Part shown: one piece after another, positions 1 through 7,234 of the stretch
How the letters are laid out: the number at the start of each line of letters is the position of its first letter
How positions within the stretch are numbered: the first letter of the stretch is position 1
Source: JAAFKA01 sp043748455
Lineage (GTDB): Bacteria; Bacteroidota; Bacteroidia; Cytophagales; Thermoflexibacteraceae
NCBI GenBank assembly: GCA_043748455.1
Contig: JAYTNF010000339.1
Location: forward strand, 1-10,728
DNA: 10,728 nucleotides
Direction of reading: 5' to 3'
Program-made: the position numbers and the translations under genes
The notes under the pieces: model-generated
Databases searched by the model: none
Told to the model about the DNA's origin: nothing
Seen by the model: only the letters and a program-made list of their open reading frames with translations

Positions 1-42
1 CTTAAAAATCCTGTTTTCCAAGATGTTGTGGCTTTTGATTAG
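1..42 (+). CDS. Probable 3' end of a convergent gene (partial)
   Basis: Frame 1 is open from the window edge and reads LKNPVFQDVVAFD followed by TAG at 40-42. The other evidence is context: a strong hairpin terminator lies 33 bases downstream, and the next gene on the far side of it runs towards it, which is the usual layout for two convergent genes sharing a bidirectional terminator. The stop codon falls inside a short direct duplication (gcttttgatta at 31-41 and again at 44-54). Thirteen residues are too few to name a family, and the reading could be chance. Confidence 0.35.
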   Translation, partial: LKNPVFQDVVAFD

Positions 43-75
43 AGCTTTTGATTAAAAGTTGTAGTTTGTAGCAAT

Positions 76-119
76 AAAAGCCCTATGAAAAGTAGCAAAT
101 AACTTTTCATAGGGCTTTT
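76..119. terminator. Bidirectional intrinsic terminator
   Basis: A perfect 18-bp inverted repeat (arms 76-93 and 102-119, core AGCCCTATGAAAAGT) encloses an 8-base loop, agcaaata. The arms begin with AAAA and end with TTTT, so each strand ends in a short U-tract (GGGCTTTTT on plus, GGGCTTTTATTG on minus). It lies 9 bases beyond the stop of the DUF1501 gene on the minus strand and 33 bases beyond the stop of the presumed plus-strand gene ending at 42. It probably ends transcription of the porU-DUF1501 unit. Confidence 0.85.
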
Positions 120-128
120 TACAAGTTT

Positions 129-1367
129 CTAAACAATACCTAAACCTTCAAAACTCTGACCTAAAATTAAATTTGGATTGATTGCAAGCCAATTTTTTAA
201 CACATCTGCATAAACATTGCGAAAATCTATTGTAAATTTCAAATCTCCCTCGTCCAAATCTGTTAAATTTGGTGCTGCATTATAAAACCCTTTTTTCCTA
301 AGTTTATTACCCATCAAAAAAACTTGATTTGCTGTTCCATGGTCAGTTCCATTACTTCCATTTTGTGCCACACGTCTTCCAAATTCCGAAAAAGTCATCA
401 CCAATACATTGTCTAACAAGCCATTAGCTTTTAAATCTTCTATTAAGGCAGCAACACTTGTAGCATATTCTTCGAGTAGTTTTGCCTGCTTTTCGTTCTG
501 ACGAATGTGTGTATCAAAACCTGACAAAGAAACATAGAAAATTTGTGTCTGCACGCCTGATAAGATGAGTTCTGCAATGGTTTTTATACGTTTGCCAAAT
601 TCTCCTGTTGCGTAGGTTCCCTTTGTTTTTTGTATTTTTGAAGTGTCATATAAATACTCTGCCGAAGAAACTGTTTCGGCTAAGGTTTTGTAAAGATAAC
701 TCACATTATCATGTCCTTGTGTGTGAGTTTCGCTAATTTGCGGTTGCATGGTTTTTAAAAATACAGGTCTGGTGGCTTGAAATAGCTTTTTTGCATCTTG
801 TACTGCAAGTGCTTTACTTAGCTCACCTTTCATTGCCAAACTCAACGTATCATCAACTTCAATAGCATAATGTGGCAAACACTTTATTTGATTTTGTATT
901 TGGGATTGTATATTTGTTTGTGTACATTGGACATCAAGACAACGACCGAGCCAACCTGTAGAAAGATATTCATCAGCACCACTTGCAGTTTGCCAAATAT
1001 CCATTGAACGAAAATGCGACCTATCTGGATTAGGATAACCTACATTATTGATAATACTTAACATGCCATCATCATATAAGTTTTTCAGTCCAAGCATGAC
1101 AGGATTTAAGCCTAATTCATCATTTAAAGTCAATATTTTGGTTTTTTCAATCGCAATATCAGGGCGTAATTTGTAATAAATATCATTATGATAAGGCACA
1201 ACAGTATTTAAACCATCATTTCCGCCCGATAACTGTATGATTATCAGCTTTTTATGATTTGTTAATACATTAGGACTTTGTAATTCTAATGCTTTTAGAA
1301 AATTAGGAATTAACAAACTTCCTGCACTTGCAAGAATAGAATTGGTTATAAATTGTCTGCGTTTCAT
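129..1367 (-). CDS. DUF1501 family exported protein (twin-arginine leader)
   Basis: 412 residues, full length for the DUF1501 family, whose members have an alkaline phosphatase/sulfatase-like fold and no established reaction. The N-terminus, MKRRQFITNSILASAG, has paired arginines at 3-4 followed by a hydrophobic stretch, as in a Tat signal, so export after folding is likely. Family landmarks are IIIQLSGGNDGLNTVVPY (42-59), the NPDRSHFRSMDIWQTA block (113-128), FDTHIRQN (284-291), and SEFGRRVAQNGSNGTDHGTA (327-346), which carries Asp and His residues typical of metal-binding sites in this fold. The start codon follows the porU stop by about 20 bases with an AT-rich leader and no Shine-Dalgarno sequence, so it is probably co-transcribed with porU. 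DUF1501 genes often sit beside a DUF1800 gene; none is present here. The family call is firm, the biochemical role unknown. Confidence 0.9.
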   Translation of the reverse strand: MKRRQFITNSILASAGSLLIPNFLKALELQSPNVLTNHKKLIIIQLSGGNDGLNTVVPYHNDIYYKLRPDIAIEKTKILTLNDELGLNPVMLGLKNLYDDGMLSIINNVGYPNPDRSHFRSMDIWQTASGADEYLSTGWLGRCLDVQCTQTNIQSQIQNQIKCLPHYAIEVDDTLSLAMKGELSKALAVQDAKKLFQATRPVFLKTMQPQISETHTQGHDNVSYLYKTLAETVSSAEYLYDTSKIQKTKGTYATGEFGKRIKTIAELILSGVQTQIFYVSLSGFDTHIRQNEKQAKLLEEYATSVAALIEDLKANGLLDNVLVMTFSEFGRRVAQNGSNGTDHGTANQVFLMGNKLRKKGFYNAAPNLTDLDEGDLKFTIDFRNVYADVLKNWLAINPNLILGQSFEGLGIV

Positions 1368-1390
1368 AGTTGCAATAAATATAGTTTCTT

Positions 1391-4300
1391 TTAAGGCATA
1401 AAAGCCAATTTCCCAACTACCGTTGCTTTCTCTCCATTTTTTATAAATTGTTCTATCGTAATTCGATAAAAATACATGCCTGCCGAAATTTTTACACCAC
1501 CATCATCTACTCCGTCCCAAGTTAGCTGAAAAACCGTTGGCGAAATTTGATATTCCGAAGTTGCAGCCCTAATAATTGTGTGTCCAATAGCATTATAAAT
1601 TTCATAAGTTACCAAAATAGGTATGTCATTTGCCCGATTATGAGAAAATTCTATGTTTACTCTATCACTAAATGGATTAGGATAAATATTTGTTGTAATC
1701 GTAAAAGGTTCATTATCAATATAAAAATCAAGACTTTTTTCCACTGCATTGTTATAACTATCCCAAACCCTAAACACTAATTTATATTTCCCTCCTTTTA
1801 AGTTTTTGAATGGAAACACAATAGCACCTTTTGTAAAATCGTCTTTTTGAGTATAAAAATAGTTTGTAACAACATATTTTATCGTATCATTCAAAATCAC
1901 AACCATGTCCTGCCCAATTCCTGCTGCCGAAACATTAAAACCACTCACATCAGACATGTCGACAAACAAAGTTGTATTTTTATCAACACGACTTCCCAAA
2001 ACAAAATTTTTGTTATCCATGTATATACTTACACTCGGTGGCGTGTTGTCAATCGGTGGATTTATGCGGCTACCACCTACTTTTATTGCCCGATTTGCAC
2101 CTTTTGCATCAATAGTTAACTCATTATTTTTGGCGTAAAGCACGATTTTTCCTGTGCCTTCTTTATAATCTATGTTTTTGGGAACAACAAAATTTATCGT
2201 AAATTTACCATTAACCACGCTTGCCTCACCTCTATATAACAAATTATCTTGTAAAGAATAAGTCATTTTGGCATCAATCAAACCCAATGTACTCACTTTA
2301 TAAGCCTTATCTAATACAGATATATAAACTGTGCCATTAAAATTGCTTTGCAATAGGTTTTTATCTTGCACTTCTCCCAAAATCGTAGCTTTGCTTAGTG
2401 CTGTAAATTGTGTACTTTCTTTGTCATCAACCATTATTTTTGTTATCACTGTTTCAATTTGTGGATAAGCCAACCGCATAGAAGGGTCGCCAAGCAACAC
2501 AAAATTGCGGTTTGCAACGCCAAGAATGCTATTATTTTTCACAACTCGAATCAAATCTCCCAAACGAGGCATTGTTCCATTTGGTAGAGGTTTGAAAATA
2601 TTATCTATAAAACTGCGATTAACAACCTCATTATTATTGCTATAAACAGGTCTTGTTGTGGTCAAAAGTGCAATAGCACCACCTTTTGGATTCATTAAAG
2701 CTATTTCTGCACCTGATTGTACTTGCCCATCATAACGCCCAAACTCACAAGTTGCTGTTACCAACAAAGGCATGTTATTTAAACCTTGCCACGAAGCTAC
2801 ATTTACTTGGTCTAAAATTTTCTCCGAAGTCCAACCTGTTTCCGAGCCATGACCAATATAATTAATGAAAAGTGAGCCTGTTTCTACTTCTTGATTCAAT
2901 TTTTGTCGCACAATAGGTGAGATATTTCCGTTGGCTGTCAGCGTTGTCGGAAAAGCATCAATATATAATTTATCAGTAAGAATGTGCGGATTTTGGCTAT
3001 CTAAACGGTTTGCCAAAGATTCTGAATCTCCTTGAAAGAGAAAATTATTGCTATCATCATTATCAGCCACAAAACACACTTGATTTCGCCAAGTTCCCAT
3101 CGCTGTACCTTTGCTATAAGCTATAATTTTATCAACAACTGCATTTGCTTTGTCTTTTATTTGCTTATCTCCCGAAATTCTAAACGGAATACGCCCAACA
3201 CCAATCTCTAAATCATCTATATTGCTGGGATTTTCAACCCATTCGCCTTCATTATCTCCCAACATTCCAAAATAATCGTCAGAAGCAAAACTATAAATTG
3301 GGTGAATAGATTCATGAGATTCGTAGGTTGGAATATAATCTGAGCTTGCCTTATAGGTGTAAGAACCGTTGCCAAATAGTAATAAATATTTGAGTTTGTT
3401 ATTTTTTTTGTAAAGAAATCTTGCGAAATCACGCACTGCCGAAACATCTTTTCGTCCCGAAGAAAATTCATTATAAACTTCGTCTATTGTTACAACTGCC
3501 ACTTCTAATTTGTCATTTTTGGTACGAAAATCTGCTAATTTTTTTGCTGCTTCTAATATAGTTGGATACGTTACAATCACAAAATCAGGCGTATTCAGAT
3601 TATGTAAATTTTGATTTGCAATTTTGCCAACAATTTTTGGTGTTTCAAATTCTGCATTTGTTTGCAATACTACATACTCACGCAAGCTCGAATTTTTGGC
3701 TTTAAAACTTGTTGTGTTATTTTGCAAGCTACTCAAACTATGAGAAAATGCGTTAAAAGATTGCGTAATATCCCATATTTGTATGTTATTAAGGTCTGTA
3801 ATATTTGCACATTTATATTCATTTATTGGACTTGCCAAACTTTGCAAACTGCGAAAACGTGTGAAATTACCATATAATTGCAAACGTCTTTGCACATTCA
3901 TAGTCAAGAAATTAAAATTTGCACTTGCATTTCCATCTGTTTTATTATCATATTTGAGTGTAAAATCAGTATTGCCATTTGTGCTTGTAATAAAATCTTT
4001 TGCTGCTAATGAAATCACATTAGGAAATCCCGTATTAAAATCACCTTTGGGTACATATCTTTCAGTTTGAGGGTCAAAACTTGGAGAAGAAGGTATAGAA
4101 AGTGTTGTAATATTTTTGCTATTTAGTGAAATATTTAGCGTTGTTGTTTCTTTGCGTGATGCTGCAAAAGTCTGAGCCAAAATTTTGAGTTGGGAATTAT
4201 CACTTAAATTTGTGATGTTTTTTAGTGAAATTTTTTGTGTTTCGCCACCAGAAATTGCACTTCCAAACCATTCTCTACCTGAACTTGCAATATTATTTTT

Positions 4301-4873
4301 ATCCTCTTCAAAATAATCAACCTCTTCAAAACTATCAATTGTCGAGGCAACATCTGTAATAGCTTGTGTATTTGTAATACGTTTTCCAGCAATATTGCTA
4401 ACTGTAATAAAATAATAATTTTGTATATCATACAAGTTTTTTTCATGGCGAATAAATCCTAAGTCTTTGTCATACAACAATTTATCACTCCCTTCTGCAT
4501 AAAATAAGATAAAATCGGTGTCATCAAACTTGCCATCAGTTTCTCCTTTTACAAAAATTGCATTTTCCACAAGGTCATTAGCTCGTGCAATTTGGTTTGC
4601 TTGTGGCAGCATTCCTCCACCATTTCCATAAATTTTTATGTTTTGTGGATTAATATTTTGTGGATTAATTCCCAATTTTATTAGAAAATTTTTGTCAATT
4701 TTATAAATTCCTCCTTGTGGATTTGTGATAGCAATTTTATAAAATTCGCCTTGTGCTAATACCGAATTTTGGTTAGAATTTTGAGAAAAACCTTGAGAAA
4801 TAGTTAATGTAATATTTAGGAAGGTTATCAATAAAATACCAATCAATGTAGATACTTTTTGAGATTTTAACAT
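1391..4873 (-). CDS. porU: Type IX secretion system sortase PorU (peptidase C25)
   Basis: 1160 residues. PorU is the gingipain-like cysteine transpeptidase at the outer-membrane surface that removes C-terminal sorting domains from type IX cargo and helps attach the cargo to the cell. A hydrophobic signal peptide covers about residues 1-30. A beta-rich N-terminal region (about 40-400, including IYGNGGGMLP at 81-90) precedes the C25 domain at about 429-800. The catalytic pair is visible as His675 in NYIGHGSETGW and Cys709 in LLVTATCEFG. FVLLGDPSMRLAYP closes the domain. Ig-like segments follow, then a C-terminal sorting/FlgD-like domain from YPNPFSDRVNIEF (1064) to GMYFYRITIE (1132-1141) and the end. 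PorU itself is known to keep this domain. The start was chosen because it gives a clean signal peptide. The porV gene that often follows porU is not here; a DUF1501 gene takes its place. A 15-bp internal duplication adds five residues near residue 72. Confidence 0.94.
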   Translation of the reverse strand: MLKSQKVSTLIGILLITFLNITLTISQGFSQNSNQNSVLAQGEFYKIAITNPQGGIYKIDKNFLIKLGINPQNINPQNIKIYGNGGGMLPQANQIARANDLVENAIFVKGETDGKFDDTDFILFYAEGSDKLLYDKDLGFIRHEKNLYDIQNYYFITVSNIAGKRITNTQAITDVASTIDSFEEVDYFEEDKNNIASSGREWFGSAISGGETQKISLKNITNLSDNSQLKILAQTFAASRKETTTLNISLNSKNITTLSIPSSPSFDPQTERYVPKGDFNTGFPNVISLAAKDFITSTNGNTDFTLKYDNKTDGNASANFNFLTMNVQRRLQLYGNFTRFRSLQSLASPINEYKCANITDLNNIQIWDITQSFNAFSHSLSSLQNNTTSFKAKNSSLREYVVLQTNAEFETPKIVGKIANQNLHNLNTPDFVIVTYPTILEAAKKLADFRTKNDKLEVAVVTIDEVYNEFSSGRKDVSAVRDFARFLYKKNNKLKYLLLFGNGSYTYKASSDYIPTYESHESIHPIYSFASDDYFGMLGDNEGEWVENPSNIDDLEIGVGRIPFRISGDKQIKDKANAVVDKIIAYSKGTAMGTWRNQVCFVADNDDSNNFLFQGDSESLANRLDSQNPHILTDKLYIDAFPTTLTANGNISPIVRQKLNQEVETGSLFINYIGHGSETGWTSEKILDQVNVASWQGLNNMPLLVTATCEFGRYDGQVQSGAEIALMNPKGGAIALLTTTRPVYSNNNEVVNRSFIDNIFKPLPNGTMPRLGDLIRVVKNNSILGVANRNFVLLGDPSMRLAYPQIETVITKIMVDDKESTQFTALSKATILGEVQDKNLLQSNFNGTVYISVLDKAYKVSTLGLIDAKMTYSLQDNLLYRGEASVVNGKFTINFVVPKNIDYKEGTGKIVLYAKNNELTIDAKGANRAIKVGGSRINPPIDNTPPSVSIYMDNKNFVLGSRVDKNTTLFVDMSDVSGFNVSAAGIGQDMVVILNDTIKYVVTNYFYTQKDDFTKGAIVFPFKNLKGGKYKLVFRVWDSYNNAVEKSLDFYIDNEPFTITTNIYPNPFSDRVNIEFSHNRANDIPILVTYEIYNAIGHTIIRAATSEYQISPTVFQLTWDGVDDGGVKISAGMYFYRITIEQFIKNGEKATVVGKLAFMP
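4641..4670. repeat. 15-bp tandem duplication inside porU
   Basis: Two adjacent 15-base units, ttttgtggattaata and ttttgtggattaatt, differ only at the last base. In the porU frame they encode NPQNI twice (about residues 70-79), just before the conserved IYGNGGGMLP segment. The repeat is in frame and adds five residues without breaking the protein. It looks like a recent slippage or duplication event. Confidence 0.85.
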
Positions 4874-4895
4874 AGTGATTAAAATTATAAATTTT

Positions 4896-4927
4896 CAAAG
4901 TATTATTTTCATAGTTATAAATAGCAA
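4896..4927 (-). promoter_or_regulatory. Putative porU promoter
   Basis: On the minus strand, TACTTTG (4896-4902) resembles the Bacteroidota -7 box TAnnTTTG with one base fewer in the spacer. A TTG (4925-4927) lies 22 bases upstream and could be the -33 element. The box is 22 bases before the porU start codon, giving a short AT-rich leader. The match is imperfect, and AT-rich DNA gives chance hits. Confidence 0.35.
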
Positions 4928-4954
4928 AATACAAATTTGTCATTCCGAACAATA

Positions 4955-5036
4955 TTTTTAAAAAGTACCTTATAGATGTCATCTTTGAATGGTGCGACAC
5001 TTCGAAAGATGACATCTATAAGACACTTTTTAAAAA
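4955..5036. repeat. Long imperfect inverted repeat between prc and porU
   Basis: Arms at 4955-4989 and 5001-5036 pair over about 34 bp around an 11-base loop (tggtgcgacac). The longest unbroken part is TTATAGATGTCATCTTT paired with AAAGATGACATCTATAA. The outer part pairs TTTTTAAAAAGT with ACTTTTTAAAAA. Only two mismatches and a one-base bulge are seen. It starts 21 bases past the prc stop and could act as its terminator, since the minus-strand transcript ends in ACTTTTTAAAAAT. The stem is much longer than a terminator needs, so it may be a dispersed REP- or MITE-like element. No flanking target duplication was recognised. Confidence 0.8.
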
Positions 5037-5056
5037 CTAACAAACTTCCATATAAA

Positions 5057-7147
5057 TTACATATCACCCAAAACATTCATAGCTTCTTGCAAATACACAT
5101 CTTTTTTAAGATTTTTATAGAAAACATCTGTTTTTGCTTTTTTCTCTGGTGTTTCGTTATTTGAAATCATATCTAATTGCAAAGCTGAAACATTAATTTC
5201 TGGCACATTTTTCTGTAAATCCTCGAATTTTTTGCCATCTTCTTTGTCTTTTTTCAGTTCTGCACGATATTTTTCTAAGTTTAACGATATTTTGCTATCA
5301 TCACGCATGACTTTTATTCGAGTTGCATTTTCGTTAATCAATGAAAAAGTGCTATTATTTTTCACTCTTACTAAGCTATTTGCTTTCAAGGTCTGAATTT
5401 TTGCATCTTCCAACCATGCTTTTACAGGCAGTGGTTTAATTTCGTCCCAAGCCATTGCAAAATCTTGGTCTTTCTCACCCAAAGGCAAATAACTATAAAT
5501 ATCATTCAAAACAATATCCGAAGAAACACCTTTTAGTTGCGTTGCACCACCATTTACACGATAAAATTTCTGTTTTGTGAGTGTTAAAGCCCCGAAAGGT
5601 TTAGCCTCTTTGTAGTCATCAGATACTGCATCGTCTAAGTTAATGATTTGTTGCACAGTACCTTTTCCAAAAGTTGTTGGACTGCCAATAACAATTCCTC
5701 GTTTATAATCTTGAACTGCTGCTGCCAAAATTTCAGAAGCTGAAGCACTAAAAGAATTTACCATAACCACCAAATTGCCATCATAAATTACTCTCGAATC
5801 TTTATCTTCTAAAATATAAGGTTCTCCTTCTCTGCCTTTTACTTGCACAATAGGCCCTTTTTCAATAAATAAGCCCATCATACTAACTACATCTTGCAAA
5901 GAACCACCACCATTATTCCGCAAATCTAAAACCACATCTTTAATGCCTTCAGTTTGCAATTTAAGAAGTTCTTTTTTCACATCTTCCGAACAACTGCGAC
6001 CACCTTTTCCGTTAAAATCAGCATAAAACCCTGGTAAATTGATATAACCAATTTTCTTTTTTACGGTTGGGCTTTCCAAAGTTGCCGATTTTGCATATTT
6101 TTCTTCCAAAACAACAATGTCCCTTGTAATCATAATTTCGCCAATAGTTCCATCAGCTTTTTTGACTGTCAAGATTACTTTTGTTCCTTTTTTACCTCTA
6201 ATCATCTGCACAACTTTATCCAAACGCATGTTTTCTACACTCACTGCATCTTTTCCTTCTTGTGCTACTTTGGTTATCACATCACCCACTTTTAATTGTC
6301 CTTGTCGCCATGATGCACTGCCAACCATGAGTTCTGCAACTTTTACAAAACCTTCTCTTTCTTGCAAAGTTGCCCCAATTCCTTCAAATTGTCCTGTCAT
6401 TTCAATATCAAATGCCTGTTTATCAACAGGTGGATAATAAGTTGTATGTGGGTCATAAACTGCTGTGATAGAATTTACATAAACTTTCCAACGGTCTGCC
6501 CTTTCTAATTTCTTGATAAATGCAAACCATTCATCATAAGATTTTTCTACTTTTTTACGAGCATCACTTTCTAATATTTCGTAAGTTTTGGCTTTGTAAG
6601 CAACAGAATCTTTGGTTTTTTTCTCCTCTGTTTCCAAACTTTTTGCCAAAATATCCAACGTGCTATATTTTAATAACATACGCCATTGGTCTTTCAATTT
6701 CTCCTCATTTTTAGCAAATTCTAATTTTTCATCATCTCTTTCATAGGTTTCATTCTTTGTGAAATCGAAAGGTTGTGCCAAAATTTCTTTGTAATATGCT
6801 GATACAATCTCGGTTTTGCGAGTCATTAACTCAAAAGATTTGTCAAAAAACTGATATTTCCCAAGCATTAATTCGTTATCAATTTCTTTTTCAAATTGTT
6901 TGAGTTCAGCAATGTCGGCTTGTGTCAAAAATTTCTTATCATTGTCCAAATTTTTGAGATAAGTTTTGTAAATATCTTGGGAAAATTTATCATCAATTTT
7001 GTGATATTGATAATGTAATTGTGATAAACCATCTACAAGAATTTGCAACAGCACCGAACTTTTATCAGAGTCCACAGGACGATATGAGGTACAAACTGTT
7101 AAAGCTGTACCAAGAAAAGTATATTTTAAAAAGTGTGTAAATTTCAT
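5057..7147 (-). CDS. prc: Tail-specific protease Prc (S41, carboxy-terminal processing)
   Basis: 696 residues, close to E. coli Prc in size and domain order. Prc degrades or trims periplasmic proteins from their C-termini, acting as a Ser-Lys protease. The N-terminus (MKFTHFLKYTFLGTALTVC) is a signal sequence; Cys19 sits in a poor lipobox, so lipid attachment is uncertain. An alpha-helical N-terminal domain spans about 35-240. A PDZ domain follows at about 250-345 (GQFEGIGATL, LKVGDVITKV). The S41 core runs about 346-550 with GYINLPGFY, VVLDLRNNGGGSLQDVV and NSFSASASEILAAAVQDY. By alignment with E. coli Ser452/Lys477 from memory, the catalytic pair should be Ser469 and Lys495 (TTFGKGTVQ); the spacing is one residue longer than in E. 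coli. QKFYRVNGGATQLKGV and a charged C-terminal domain (about 555-690) complete the Prc/DUF3340 pattern. The gene is divergent from the VKGC homologue, with 87 bases between the start codons. Confidence 0.95.
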   Translation of the reverse strand: MKFTHFLKYTFLGTALTVCTSYRPVDSDKSSVLLQILVDGLSQLHYQYHKIDDKFSQDIYKTYLKNLDNDKKFLTQADIAELKQFEKEIDNELMLGKYQFFDKSFELMTRKTEIVSAYYKEILAQPFDFTKNETYERDDEKLEFAKNEEKLKDQWRMLLKYSTLDILAKSLETEEKKTKDSVAYKAKTYEILESDARKKVEKSYDEWFAFIKKLERADRWKVYVNSITAVYDPHTTYYPPVDKQAFDIEMTGQFEGIGATLQEREGFVKVAELMVGSASWRQGQLKVGDVITKVAQEGKDAVSVENMRLDKVVQMIRGKKGTKVILTVKKADGTIGEIMITRDIVVLEEKYAKSATLESPTVKKKIGYINLPGFYADFNGKGGRSCSEDVKKELLKLQTEGIKDVVLDLRNNGGGSLQDVVSMMGLFIEKGPIVQVKGREGEPYILEDKDSRVIYDGNLVVMVNSFSASASEILAAAVQDYKRGIVIGSPTTFGKGTVQQIINLDDAVSDDYKEAKPFGALTLTKQKFYRVNGGATQLKGVSSDIVLNDIYSYLPLGEKDQDFAMAWDEIKPLPVKAWLEDAKIQTLKANSLVRVKNNSTFSLINENATRIKVMRDDSKISLNLEKYRAELKKDKEDGKKFEDLQKNVPEINVSALQLDMISNNETPEKKAKTDVFYKNLKKDVYLQEAMNVLGDM

Positions 7148-7175
7148 AAAACGAGGTTATAAAGATTGCTATTGC

Positions 7176-7183
7176 CAAAAGTA
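7176..7183 (-). promoter_or_regulatory. Putative -7 box of the prc promoter
   Basis: The minus strand reads TACTTTTG here, an exact match to the Bacteroidota -7 consensus TAnnTTTG. It lies 28 bases before the prc start codon, which predicts a leader of about 20 bases. No convincing TTG was found at the -33 position, so the call rests on the -7 box and its placement in the divergent intergenic region. Confidence 0.45.
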
Positions 7184-7234
7184 ACGAAATTATTTCAAAA
7201 TTATCTGTTAAAAAAACATAAAATTTAAGTTCCA

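Noticed and set aside
3217..3471. 84-codon minus-strand ORF inside porU
   Set aside because: An alternative frame of the conserved C25 domain; the porU frame is continuous across it.
4976..5164. Plus-strand ORF of 62 codons and a minus-strand ORF at 4773-5015 with similar starts
   Set aside because: Their similar N-termini arise only because both begin inside the two arms of the 4955-5036 inverted repeat; the rest overlaps prc or porU in other frames.
6117..6437. 106-codon plus-strand ORF opposite prc
   Set aside because: It is antisense to the conserved PDZ region of prc and has no signal, motif or promoter of its own.
7019..7147. Lipoprotein assignment for Prc through Cys19
   Set aside because: LTVC has valine before the cysteine where Gly, Ala or Ser is expected, so the lipobox is weak; a plain signal sequence is equally likely.
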